A stretch of 64,000 nt of DNA from the NCBI GenBank assembly GCA_963575745.1, contig CAUYUJ010006558.1, forward strand, positions 433,501-497,500, given 5' to 3'. Source of the stretch: Prorocentrum cordatum. Its lineage: Eukaryota; Sar; Dinophyceae; Prorocentrales; Prorocentraceae. The position numbers and the translations under genes were made by a program. Under the pieces are notes generated by a model, which was not told the origin of the DNA, ran no database searches, and was given only the letters and a program-made list of their open reading frames with translations. How positions within the stretch are numbered: position 1 is the first letter of the stretch; each line of letters begins with the position of its first letter. Positions 20,400 to 31,139 of this stretch are shown here, in pieces.

Positions 20400-21300
20400 C
20401 TGTTGGGCTACTTTGATTATCCCCCCCCTGAACCCCGAACTTTATTATCCCCTAGCGTTTATTCTCACGGGTTAGCGGTTAAGCGTGCGAGCGCCAGTAA
20501 GCCTGTCATTTACCATCCGAGCGATGCCTGCGCGTTGTGTGCGTGTGCATTGTGTGTATATATATATATATATGTGTGTATACCAGTGCCTGGTGGAATT
20601 CGCAGTGGTTGCAGGTGTCGACCGCCGACGTCTGATTCGCGCGGCGCACCGCGACGCCCGCGCACTGCCCCCTCGCGGTTCCCCCGCAGCCCCTGCCCCG
20701 CCGGCATTCGGCGCCGATGTCGCCCTCGCGTGGTCGGCCCAAGACCTAGCTTTTCCATTGGCTTGGTTTGCTCCCCCAGCCCCCCCTCGCCCCCCCCCCC
20801 CCCCCACCCACACCCCCGCCCCCCCCCGCCCCCGCCCCGCCCCGCCCGCCCGCCACCGCATCCACCGCACCACCCGCCACCGCCACCACCACCGCCACCC
20901 CTCGCCCTCCCCCCGCGCCCCCCTCCGCCAAGCGGGCGCCCGTTTCGTCGACGTTGGCTTCGGGGTCGGCATCGAACAACTCCCCCTGCGGGCGCCCGCA
21001 AGGGCCTCCCGCGGTTACCCTGTGCATGCCATTCATGGTCGTCAACGTCGTTATCACCGTCGACGGTTTCGCCGTCATCACCCCCATCACTCTCGCGATC
21101 ACATTCGTCGCCGCCCCCGCCCCCGCCCCCCCCTCCCCCCCCCTGCGCCCCCCCCCCCCCCCCCCCCCCCCCGCACCACTTTCGTCCGCATCGCGCGCAG
21201 CGCAGGGCGCCGCGGCATCCGCGTGCTTTTCCTTGCGCGGCCTCAGCAGACCGCCACCCGCCCGCCCCCGTCGCCCTGCCCATTAGGACAGACCGCGGGC
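20400..21300. other. C-rich low-complexity DNA, no supported gene
   Basis: Starts with a degenerate remnant of the CT-module (CCGAACTTTATTATCCCCTAGCG near 20438), then (TA)n/(TG)n at 20557-20580, then long runs of C at 20770-20900 and 21110-21175. Overlapping Pro/Arg/Ala-only frames on both strands are compositional artefacts. Confidence 0.6.
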
Positions 21301-23720
21301 GCCGATCACCCTTGATTGCCCCCTACGAGCAGGCCCCGTGAAGCTCGCACGTGGCCCCAATGCGGTTCATCGCTGGCCCTCTCTGGGGGTTCAGCCGTAG
21401 GCGACGCCCCCCTCCCCCCCCATGGCGCCCTGCGCTACGTCGCCCCCAATGGCCACCCCTTCCCACAGACAGCATTACGCGCCCCCGCCCGATTGGCCCC
21501 GCGAATCGGGGCACTCCGCGGGTGGTTGGCCTCGCGCGACCCCCGTGCCCCCCAGCAGCGCTTAGACTATGCATGGCCCCGCGTTCTAATCGCGCGGCCC
21601 ATCGTCGTCGGCCGCGGGCGATGTCGCGCCCTTGCCGACGATCTCGGGATCGCAAGTCCCACGCAACCTTTGGGGCGCAGGTGGTCCAGAGAGCTCCCTC
21701 TTCCAACGCCCTCCCCGCCCCTCGCGGAGCCCCCCCCCGCTGCGCGCGCGCCGCCCCAGCCCCGCCCCCTGGACCTGAGCGGGCGGCCCCGCGAGGGGTT
21801 GGGGCGTCAGAGATTGCCAGAGATGGCGCCCAGGGGGCCTCGGAAACAAAATGGCCACCGCGATTGTTTTATAAGCGGCGCATTCTGGCTCAACATGGCC
21901 CCCGAGATGCCCCAACGCGCACCGGCGCGGCCCCCCGAGAGGGCAGCCAAAGAGCCTGAATTCTTCAGAATCCCCAGGACACTCAATCCGCGTTGCTGTC
22001 TCGCCTCTTTGATTGCCGATGGCCCCCCGAGGCAGCAAGACACCTCTACAGGAGAGGCACCAAACACGGCCCCAAAGAGCGCTCCAAGAGGGGCCCACAA
22101 GGCGAGTTTCGGCATCCTCGGAAGGCAAAGTGGATTGCGACCCTCCCACGCTTTGCCCGAGGCCACCCAGCACGGTTGCACGAGCGCCCCCGGGCCCCCA
22201 AGAGCGCCCAAAAATGGCGACAAGACGAGACGCCCGAGAGGCCCCCAAGAGGCCCCCAAGAAGCTCCCAAGAGGCCCCAAGAGGATCACCGAGGCATCCA
22301 AGACGTTCAACGACGGCACTGGGCCCGCCAAGGGGCACCCCTTACGCCCCGAGAGGCATCCAACAAATATCAGAAAACATCTGAGGAAACTCCGAATGAA
22401 CGATAGAGGCTGCCCTCCGCTTTGCTGCTACATGCCCCTGGTCACCTCAAATCGCCTGGGCGCCGGTTCTAGAAGGGATGGCGGGGGCGCGCGAGACGTT
22501 AGGAATCTGGGTTGCCCCACGCGGTCGGTCGTGCGTTTTGGCCGCCAGGTTTCGGGTGGTTCGTGCGCGCGTGGCCTCTTGCTCCCCTGCATGCATTGCT
22601 CAAGCGATGAACTGTTTAGGGCGCGCGTGTCGGCGACAATCTGCGCGTTGCCCCCGCGCTGCATGCTGACCAGACTTCGGCCCGCCAGCGCCCGGAGCAG
22701 CGGTGGGTCGCACAGGGACGCAGGGAGGGATGGAGGGAGGACGCGAGAGGGGGTGGTGGCGAGGGCGGGGAGGGGGTGGGCAGGACACGGAGGAAGGCGA
22801 CGAGGGCAACACAGGACGACAGCGGGCATGACAAAGCCGACAAGGGCAACGATCGCTGCCGCGCCGCGGTGCAACGCGGTGTCAGACTGGGCCCACGCAA
22901 AGCCTGGAACTGCAGCTCCCACTGGGCTGCCCTCGGATCTGACATCTTGAACTGTGGGCGGAGACCACGAGCGAAAATCCCAGCGGCCCTTTGGGGTGCA
23001 GGCGCGCCTTGTCTTCCATCCGCCCCTCTTCCCCTTCAGGGGGGGAATTTACCCTTTTCGCCTTCCCCCCCCCCCTAGACCTGGACGGGTGGTGCCGCGA
23101 GGGTTTTGGAGCGTCCAAGATGGCCCGAGATGACTCCAAGAGCGCCTCGGAGAGCCCAAGATGAGCTCCAAAATTGCTCAAGATAACCCTAGATGCCTCG
23201 AGATGGCTGTAAAACCCCGAGAGGCCCCAAGACCGCCCAACACGGCTCCAAGTGGCCGAGGAGCTCTTCAAGGAGGCCCCGAAAAAGGCAGACATCCTTC
23301 CAAAACCAATGGGGAACCAATGTTGATGGCGTTCTCGCCTGTTCGCTTCTGGCAGCCTTCCGGTGCCACGAGATGGCTCCAAGAGGGCCTGGGAGGGCCC
23401 CAAGAGGGGCCCGAAAAAACCCCAAGACTGGCCCGAGAGCCCTCAAGAGCGCTCAAAAAGCGACCCAAGATGGGCCCAACAGGCGATTTTAGGAACTCTA
23501 GAATGACGAAGGTAATTCGCCCCCCTTTGGATGGAAAAGCGCCCCCAAGGCACCCAAGAGCGCCCCAAGACGGACCCAAGAGGCGCCCAAGCGGCCCCAA
23601 GTGGCGCCTCATATGCCTCTAAGTGGCACCCAAGAGGCCCCCAAGTGGATTCAACATGATCCCCGAAGCACGTACGATGCCCACCAGGCGTCCCCGGAAA
23701 CCCCCAAACAACTCCCAATA
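21300..23720 (+). repeat. Degenerate CCCAAGAGG-type interspersed repeat region
   Basis: From about 21820 the sequence is full of 10-12 bp degenerate units of the form CCCAAGAGGCCC / CCAAGATGGC. Two blocks (about 22040-22400 and 23100-23700) are alignable over the segment around GGCGAGTTTCGGCATC / GGCGATTTTAGGAACTC, so they are diverged copies of one longer repeat. A shorter block of the same style lies at 49480-49660. The 544-codon frame crossing 21316-22950 has no domain and is not supported. Confidence 0.6.
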
Positions 23721-23756
23721 TACAACCGAGGAAGCTCGTAGGTGAATCCCGCGTTC

Positions 23757-23900
23757 CGTTTCCTCCTCCTCCTCCTCCTTCTCCTCCTCCTCCTCCTCCT
23801 CCTCCTCCTCGTCCTCCTCCTCCTCCTCGTCCTCCGCCTCCTCCCCCTTTTCCGATACTCCTCCTCGCCTCTCCTCCCTCCAACGCCCTCCACTCTCCCC
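23757..23900. repeat. (TCC)n tract
   Basis: Pyrimidine-rich (TCC)n microsatellite with short interruptions. 23901-24560 is unique GC-rich DNA with a 40-bp (CT)n at 24502-24523 and no supported gene. Confidence 0.9.
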
Positions 23901-24564
23901 CCCGCCTCGGACGGTTTCCCCCGCCCACTGTGTTTCAGCATGCCCCCCCCCGCTGGTCACCTCAACTCCAATGGACATCTTTTCTGGATGGGATGGTGGG
24001 GATATGTTTGGTCCTCTGGCTCGCGAAGCAAGTCGAAAGCCGTCCGATCACTAGCCGGGCCGCGACTAGGCAGCAAGAAAGAGAGGGGCAAGCGAAGCGA
24101 GCTGGCGGGCAGCCACTCAGAAGTGCACCAGGAGCGGCACTCCCAGCCCGGTGGCGTTGAAATCCCGGTGGCGACCATCAAGTAGGCGCAGCCAAAATGG
24201 CGCGGCGGCGCGACCATGAACACGCACAGGTCGATCACCCGTTGGGAGTCGGCATAGGGCCCGACGAAAACGAGCAGGTCCGACAGGCACTTCAGGGCGA
24301 CATCCGTGCCGTAGGTGACACAACAACATCGTGTCGGCGCCGGAGTGAAGAGGGGGCAGCCTCGTCACGGACAGGACTGCAAACGGCAGATGGCTGGTGG
24401 GGAGACGCGAAACGTCAACCATTTCTCGCAGATCCCCCCCGGCGAATCCGGGCTATTTGCGAGTAGTCGTTTTGCGAGTAGGTAGAACGCGCTTGTCGAC
24501 TCCCTCTCTCTCTCTCTCTCTCCTCTCACACACAATCGCAGACGCACGTACTCACCACGCTTGG

Positions 24565-24721
24565 GTCGGGCATGTCCTACTCCAGGGGGATGTTGGATCA
24601 AAAATAAGAAATGCCCCCCAAAAATATCCCCGAAGGGTCACACAATGCTCGAAGAAGCGTCCCCAGACTATGTGTTGTTGTCTATGTTTGAGTTTTCTCC
24701 CTGCAGAAGGACGTGCCCGAC
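24565..24721. mobile_element. MITE-like element, family 1, copy 1 (157 bp)
   Basis: Ends are GTCGGGCATGTCCTACTCCAGG and, on the other strand, GTCGGGCACGTCCTTCTGCAGG. Outside lie TTG on the left and TTA on the right. It shares ends, internal phrases (CCCAGACTATG, TTTG) and size with the copy at 26744. The interior is AT-rich and non-coding. Confidence 0.85.
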
Positions 24722-24978
24722 TTAACACAGCGCCCACGACGCACCGCCGCTCAGAGGGGCGGACGCTGCGGCGACGAGGCTGCCCGGGTGCGCGAGAGAG
24801 AGGCCACGCCCGCGGAGAGCAAAGGAGCGCGCGAGGCCGATGGAGAGCTGCGCGCTGGCGGGGCGAGGACAGAGCCGGGGGCCACCCTGCCTCGCCAGGC
24901 GCCCCTCTGCGCGGGCTGCCTGCTCCACGCCTGTCGGCCACTGCTCAGACCGGAGGCATCCGAGTACGGCAGGCCTCT

Positions 24979-25228
24979 GGTCGACCCAAAGGGGGGTCCA
25001 GCCGAAAGGGGGTGGTGCAATAGACTTAGGGCAATTGCAGTGCAAGCGTACTGCCCCTAAGAATTGGATTGCAGTGTATTGCAACGAATGTACCGCACGC
25101 GAAACCCAGCAATACATATTGCGCAACGGCATGCATTCACCCCTCAAATGTATTGCAACCCCACAAAGCTATTGCACCAAATCTATTGCACCACCCCCTT
25201 GTCGCTGGACCCCCTTTTGGGTTCACCC
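24979..25228. mobile_element. MITE-like element with long inverted repeats (250 bp)
   Basis: The left arm contains GGTCCAGCCGAAAGGGGG then TGGTGCAATAGACTTAGG. The right arm, on the other strand, contains GGTCCAGCGACAAGGGGG then TGGTGCAATAGATTTGG. Arms are about 55 bp with roughly 80 percent identity. The centre is rich in TATTGCA/TGCAAT words. No ORF. Confidence 0.85.
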
Positions 25229-25989
25229 GAAAATCGCGAGCGAATCGCAACCTCGCTGTCGGCTCCAGCTGAGAGGTCGCCTTGCAAGCACCCAGGGCCC
25301 TGCACGGGAGGGTGCCCGTGCTGGCAGGACCGCCTCCTCTGGGACCCAGGCGGGCCCTGTCCGGACGCGGGCGGCCATGGCTAGGGAGCCCACAAAGAGC
25401 ATACGCGCCCAATCATATAAATGAACACGGCCCCTCGATCCGCGAGACCGGCCGCGTATGACGAACGTTCGCGCAATGCGTACTCTCGAAACCAACGTGG
25501 ATTCATGAACGTGTACGTCATTCTGTCGCTCCTGGATGGTCGACGGAGAGGAAAGGCACTCTGCCAACAACCGTTCGGCGGTGCCAGAGATGTCCCTGGC
25601 CCAAGGTGACCGTCCCCAGGATAGCCCCTGAGGCCTCCACAGCACCCCTCACGAGGCCAGAGGGCATTTGGGGCTCCGAAGTCCTAATTGGAGCGACGCG
25701 CGCCGTGGCCACCTTGGGCCAAGGACACCTCCAGCAACCCCCGAAAGAACCAGGCCTCGCCAAGCCCACCCCCACCACACATCTGACGTCGTGGCTTCTT
25801 CACACCACTGTCCCCTCAAAGGCCTGGACCCGTGCCCAGGAACCGCGGGGAAACCACAGGGTACCCACACCGCTGCTCTCCGGGCCTCTCCCGGGGTGTG
25901 CTCTGACCGGATCGAGGCGAATCCAGCGGTGGCGACGAGGGCCTCCGAGGAGGCCCCAAAAGGGAAAAGCGAGGAAAGGGTAGAGGTAT

Positions 25990-26187
25990 GGGTACGGCAG
26001 GTTCGTGTCGTGCCGACCCCAGCGTTGGTTTTTGACACCGCAGGGATCGTTCAACCTTGAACGATCGGCCGTCTCCGCAACGTCCGATCGTTCAACATCG
26101 ACCGATTCTGGGCCGCCGGCGGCGTTCAACCTTGAACGTCGGCGGCGGGGTCGCCGCCGGTCGACACGACGCGAACCTACCGTACCC
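25990..26187. mobile_element. MITE-like element with internal palindromes (198 bp)
   Basis: Terminal repeats GGGTACGGCAGGTTCGTGTC (left) and, on the other strand, GGGTACGGTAGGTTCGCGTC (right). Inside are a perfect 22-nt palindrome with GATCGTTCAACC as its left part (26047-26068) and a second near-palindrome with GGCGTTCAACCTTGAACGTC (26119-26145). Confidence 0.8.
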
Positions 26188-26269
26188 TTCCTCCTCTGAA
26201 GCTGGCTTCTTTTCATCCTGGGCCGTCGTTTGAGGAGCCCTGTGCCCAGCGAGGGCCCCAGCGAGGCCG

Positions 26270-26430
26270 AAAACTAGGGCTCCCAACTTCGCGCTTCGCG
26301 CTGCGCGAAGCGCGAATAACTTCGCGCTCTCGCGCCGCCCCCCCAAAGGGAGAATAGGAGGACGAGGAGGAGGGGGAGAAGGAACGAGGACCGCGAAGCG
26401 CGAAGCGCGAATAACTTCGCGCCCTCGAGG
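26270..26430. repeat. GCGCGAA inverted and direct repeats
   Basis: CTTCGCGCTTCGCGC followed by TGCGCGAAGCGCGAA makes a near-perfect hairpin at about 26289-26318. GCGCGAATAACTTCGCGC recurs at 26403-26422. Non-coding. Confidence 0.7.
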
Positions 26431-26743
26431 GAGCCCTTGGAAAACGGCCTGGCCAAAAACTTTCCGCCGTGATCTTTGCCGCGGACGTCGGGGGCCTGGG
26501 CCCAGATCCCGGCGGGTGCGGCTCAGGCTGGGCGTCGTGCTTTTGTCATGCCGCCAGAGGTCTGAGCACGAGGGGTCGACGCACGACTGCTCGCAGACTG
26601 TGACCAGGGTACTCCGAATTTCACAATACAACGGGGGGTCGAACTTGTTGGGGACTCTGGTGTAAGCCGTCCTGGAGGGTTCGGGTGAGATCTGGGCAAA
26701 AGGCCACCCTTTCACGGCTGGTCTGGGAGGGGTCTAAAATTAG

Positions 26744-26888
26744 GTCGGGCATGTCCTCCTACAGGCAGATCTTGGAAGGGAAACATGATGAAAACAATTA
26801 AAACAACTATCACAAATAGTCGAACGATTGTCCCCTGACTATGCCTTACTATTCTTCAATACTCTTCCTGTAGAGGGACGTGCCCGAC
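26744..26888. mobile_element. MITE-like element, family 1, copy 2 (145 bp)
   Basis: Ends GTCGGGCATGTCCTCCTACAGG and, on the other strand, GTCGGGCACGTCCCTCTACAGG; TTA lies on both outer sides with one extra G at left. Interior AT-rich and similar to copy 1 (CCCCTGACTATG). Two copies 2 kb apart confirm a real family. Confidence 0.85.
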
Positions 26889-27134
26889 TTAAGTCTAAAA
26901 CTGCTCGTATGGGAGTGCTATGACCCCTCCTTTTATTACGAAACTTGGGGCACTCCGCACGCATCCGCGACGCGGGTCGTGGTCTCTGGCGCGGGCGTGA
27001 ACCGCTGTCTTGAACCGGCGAGATCGGGCGGGCGGCAATGGTGGGTAACCCAATTAAGGGGTGAAGAGAAGGGCCCCACCCCGCATTACCGCCCGCCCGA
27101 CGTCAACCGCTGTCTTGAACGACCTCCGCCCTCG

Positions 27135-27385
27135 GCGGAAGGAGAAGGAGGAGGAGGAGGAGGAGGAGGAGGAGGAGGAGGAGGAGGAGGAGGAGGGAGA
27201 GGAGGAGGAGGAGGGAGAGGAGGAGGAGGAGGGAGGGGAGGAGGAGGGCCAAATGGAAAGGAGGGAGAGGGGAAGGAGGCCGGGAGGAACGGGGAGGGAG
27301 GGGGGGGATGGGATGGAGGAGGGAGGAGGACGAGGAGGCAGGAGGAGGCGGAGAGGAGGAGGAGGAGGAGGAGGAGGGGAGGAGG
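27135..27385. repeat. (GGA)n tract
   Basis: Long imperfect (GGA)n with GGGA interruptions. The frames across 26880-27990 on both strands are Gly/Glu/Arg or Pro/Ser/Leu artefacts of this tract. 27386-28522 is GC-rich DNA without a recognisable gene. It includes a 24-bp perfect palindrome at 28338-28361 made of GCATCGCCGATG and its complement, within a GGCGATG-rich stretch. Confidence 0.85.
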
Positions 27386-28522
27386 AGGGAACAAAGAGAA
27401 AAACGAAGGAAAAGGAAAACACAGAAGAACAAAGGGGGTCCTCCGAGGGCTGCCGAGCCCGTGCTCCCGCGGGGGGGGTTCGCGCCGCGGGCCGCCCTCT
27501 CTGCTCAGCGGCGCGCCGAGGGGGGAACAACACGGGGGCCCGATTGTGGAAGGCTCTCGACTGGCCCAACGATTTCCGGCCCCAGCCATACAGTTTGACC
27601 AAATAGTTGGACCCCGGGAAGGCCTTCAACCATATAGTTCGACCAACATGTGGAAGGCGTTCCACTGGACCAAAAAAACTTGGACCCTGGGACGTCCATC
27701 CTCGACATGGGTGCGTCCGAGGAGCCCCCTTGGGGCGTATCCCAGAGCTTCCCCCCCTTTTTTTGAGCGGCCGAACTTCTCGGGCGGAACCTGGGGACCG
27801 GGGAAGACAAGTCCCTGCGAGAGAAGTGGAATCGGGGGCGGCCAAGAGGGGGGCGTCCAAGAGGGCGGGGCGCAAATGATGGCCGGCGGCATGTGCGCGG
27901 CCCTTCGGGGGGGTGGCCAGGGACGTGATGAAATACGAAGAGGCGCCACGAAAACTGGGGAGGCCTCATGCCCCACGCCATGATGTGCACCCCCCCCTAG
28001 TCATCGCCCCCCTCATGGCCGCCCCCGATGGAAGGGGGAGGCCTTCTCGGAAGCCGTCCGACCCAGGAAGCCCAGGAGGCCTGCCTGAGGCAGCCTGGGC
28101 CTTCCGACGGGGCCCTCTCCCTCTGCCTCGCCCCCTCGGGGGCGCGCCGCCGCGGGTGGCCTGGGCGACCGGGGGTCCTCCGTGCCCCTGCCCGTGCCGC
28201 CAGGGCGGCGGCGTGGATCAGACTCTGGCCTCGGGAGCCACGTGTTGTACATGCCCTGCTGCCCCCCGCGTCCCGAGCGGGGGGCAGCAGCGGGGGCCAC
28301 GGGGGCCTCCCAGAGGGGGTGCGAGCGGAATCGCGCAGCATCGCCGATGCATCGGCGATGCACTGGCGACGTCGGCGATGTGTCGGCGACGTCGGCGCGG
28401 AGCAGATCGGGCTCCGCCTCGAGCCGCATCGCCGATGCATCGATGATGCGGCGCGATCCTCCGACCCCATCTGCTCGGGCGCCATCTGGGAAGCCGGGAG
28501 GGGTATCGAGCGAACGCCGGTC

Positions 28523-28622
28523 NNNNNNNNNNNNNNNNNNNNNNNNNNNNNNNNNNNNNNNNNNNNNNNNNNNNNNNNNNNNNNNNNNNNNNNNNNNNNN
28601 NNNNNNNNNNNNNNNNNNNNNN
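28523..28622. other. Assembly gap (100 N)
   Basis: Exactly 100 undetermined bases, a conventional scaffold gap of unknown true length. The right side begins in TCC-rich DNA, so the gap probably contains an unresolved (TCC)n tract. Linkage of the left and right halves of this window rests on scaffolding. Confidence 0.98.
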
Positions 28623-29690
28623 CCGCCTCTTCCTCCCCGCCTCTACCTCCTGCTCCGTCTCCCTTCCTTCCTCTCTCCCTCCCCCCAGTCCTCCTCCTGC
28701 TGCTGCTCCTCCTCCTCCTCCTCCTCCTCCTCCTCCTCCATCCCCCCTGGGGATACCGAACGGATGCGATGCCGCTGGTCCCAGACCCTTCCCGGGCTGC
28801 ATTTTGACCAGGACTTCGAGGCGAATCCAGCGGTGGCAACGAGGACACCCCAAGAGGCCCAATAAGGCGAAAGAGAGGCAAGTGCAGCGGTACCAGCACA
28901 GTGGGCACGTGGCCCCTCGACCAAGGCAGAAGGCCTCACCAAGACAACCCAAATGACGAGCTCTGCAAAGTGGAGAGCCCAAACACAAAGAACAGAAGGG
29001 TGCCCCTCCGAAGCAACCGTTGCTGTGAACCCTCGTGCCAGCTGTGCCTTCGAGGCGGCTGCGTGAGCGGGCTCGGCGATGTGCGGTGCGGGAGGCGCGG
29101 TCTGGCTGGTGGCCGTTCGGCAGCTAAGCGGCTCATCCCCGTCACTGACCAGCGGCAGTGATGGGACGGGGGACGGGCTGCGCTCTCGGGGGTGCCAGAA
29201 TACTGCCTCAGTCCGGAGACCCCCGCGGCTGGAGCAGCTCGCACTGCTCCTTGCTGAGGCTCGACCTCGCCTCTAGGGCCAACCCATACCATGCAGTCGG
29301 ACCCAGGCCGGACGGGCATCCCTCGAGAACACGAGACCCTCCGCCGGCCAAGACACGCAGAGCATGCAGTAGTTCCCCATCCCAGGGTGCACAGGTACGC
29401 CCAGCAGACACGAGGAACAGCAGTGCACCCGCCCCGAAATGACCTCGCCTCGGTCCGACTGCACCCCCGTTGAGCTCCCCCCTCGGGGCGCCGTCCGCGC
29501 GCCACCGCGCCTGCCTGGAGATGGGGGCGGCGGGGCGAGGCGGAAGCCCCCACGTGATCCAGCTGGCGAGCTCGCGGCTGTTGCGACGCGAGCCGCCGCC
29601 CTCGGGGGGCGAGGGGGGGGGGAGGAGGAGATGGAGGGGTGCCTCGGCCGCCATCCCATGTACCTCTCTCCCCTCTCCTCCCCTTCCTCC
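28623..29690. other. No supported gene; (TCC)n and a dispersed repeat
   Basis: 28680-28745 is (TCC)n. 28818-28860 (GAGGCGAATCCAGCGGTGG core) matches 25916-25945, a small dispersed repeat. The frames on either strand up to 29690 lack domains and have composition-driven translations. Confidence 0.5.
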
Positions 29691-29872
29691 TCCTCCTGCA
29701 TTTCTTCTCCTTATAGATAACTCCTCCCTGTCGCACCCCGAGGCCAGTGTTTAGGGCGGGCTGGGCGTTTCGCCTGAGACTTCCTCACCATTCATGACTC
29801 TGAAGCTTAAATTATGCCAATGCGGCCCTATCTAGGAGTTGGAGCCCCTAGGAAAGCAGCATCAGTAGTAAC

Positions 29873-30316
29873 GGTAAAGCTAAGCTAAAGCTAAGCTAAA
29901 GCTTAGCTAACGCTAAGCTAAAGCTAAGATAAAGCTAAGTTAAAGCTAAGCTAAAGCTAAGCTAAAGCTAAGCTACAGCTGAGCAAAGCTAAGCTACACT
30001 TAAGCTAAAGCTAAGCTACGGCTAAGTTACAGTTAAGCTAAAGCTAAGATACAGCTAAGCTAAAGCTAAGCTAAAGCTAAGCTACAGCTAAACTAAAGCT
30101 AAGCTAAAGCTAAGCTACAGCTAAGCTAAAGCTACAGCTAAGCTAAAGCTAAGCTACAGTTGAGCGAACGCTAAGCTAAAGCTAAGCTAAAGCTAAGCTA
30201 AAGCTAAGCTAAACATAAGCTAAAACTAAGCTAAAGCTAAAGCTAACGCGAATGCTAATGCTAAAGCTAAAGCTAAAGCGAAAGCGAAAGCTAACGCTAA
30301 AGCTAAGCTAAGGGGA
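29873..30316. repeat. (GCTAAR)n satellite
   Basis: About 440 bp of six-base units GCTAAA/GCTAAG with scattered GCTACA and GCTAAC variants, giving an 11-12 bp super-period AGCTAAAGCTAA. It sits inside copy 1 of the duplicated module and is absent from copy 2. 30317-30420 carries four copies of a GGGGGAACCGCGGGGCGGAT-like unit. Confidence 0.95.
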
Positions 30317-30469
30317 CGTAACTGGGGGAACCGCGGGGCGGATCCTGGGGGAACCGCGGGGCGGATGCCGGGGCGGATGCCGGGGGAACCGCCCGGGGCG
30401 TTTTCCACTGCCCGGCCCCTTTAAGACAGAGGGTAAGAACTCGTCTAGGCAGAGCCTAGGTATGGAAAA

Positions 30470-30825
30470 AGTGACAACAGTTTCACAGATGGAGGGCGGG
30501 CCGTCTTCAAATTGTGGCTCTCGCCTTAGCGCCGCGCCCATTCGTGCTTAAAATTTGCAAGAGCTTCACGGACTGAGGGCGGGTCGTTATGTGGCTCTCA
30601 CCTTAGCGCCGCGCGCATTCGTGCTTAAAATTTGCGAGAGCTTCACGGATTGAGGCTGGCTCCTTCTCAACATGTGGCTCTCACCTTAGCGCCGCGCACA
30701 TTCGTTTTCAAAATTCGCAAGAACTTCAGAGGGTTGGGGGCGGCTCACTTTCAAAATGTTGCTCTCTCTCGCCTTAGTGCCGCGCACATTCGTTTGCAAT
30801 ATTTGCAAGAGCTTCACGGAATTCC
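30470..30825 (+). repeat. 85-90 bp tandem array, copy 1
   Basis: About four units, each with GAGCTTCACGGA, GGCGGG, TGTGGCTCTC(G/A)CC and TTAGCGCCGCGC(A)CATTCG. The same unit recurs at 34300-34720 in copy 2 of the module. Confidence 0.85.
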
Positions 30826-31139
30826 ATGATCAACGTACCAGAAATGGTGTTCTGGAAGGATTCAGGATTATGTGGGCGCAAGAGCTATGTTGATTCGCCG
30901 TGTTGAAGTCCCACAAATGACGCTCTGTCACGATTCTGGATCGTCAAGGCGCAGCCGTCAGGTTGATACGTGGCGTTAAAATCCCGAGAACAATGGTTGG
31001 CATGCTTCAGAATCTTCAAACGGTTGACTTCCAACGAGGCAGCCCCCTCAACGGATATGAACCATTGTGGGGGCCTATGAAGAGGGAGCTTGGAGGGAGG
31101 GTGAATTCCAACATCGTTGATGACCCTTGGTTTTACACT

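Larger units (their letters stand above)
1216..20400 (+). mobile_element. Candidate giant composite element defined by 32-bp repeat arrays
   Basis: This interval is delimited by the distribution of one 32-bp repeat family, which occurs in about ten arrays here and nowhere else in the window. All six coding units inside are on the + strand, share a GAG/CGAG-rich style, and include a DDE transposase and an Ulp1-like protease domain. The combination of transposase, SUMO-type protease and accessory ORFs is known in several eukaryotic DNA transposon superfamilies. I could not find convincing terminal inverted repeats or a target duplication, so the exact ends and even the unity of the element are inferred. 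It could instead be a repeat-rich locus into which several genes were retrocopied. Confidence 0.35.

Noticed and set aside
1083-20480. Terminal inverted repeats of the 19-kb candidate element
   Set aside because: Both edges contain GATAATAA/TTATTATC-like words near 1100 and 20440, but they are short, related to the CT-module core, and not alignable over a convincing length.
21316-22950. 544-codon + strand frame
   Set aside because: Composition is that of GC-rich DNA with degenerate CCCAAGAGG repeats; no domain, and equally long frames overlap it on the other strand.
26880-27990. Glycine/glutamate-rich 367-codon frame
   Set aside because: Built on a (GGA)n tract with Pro-rich complements; no domain on either side.
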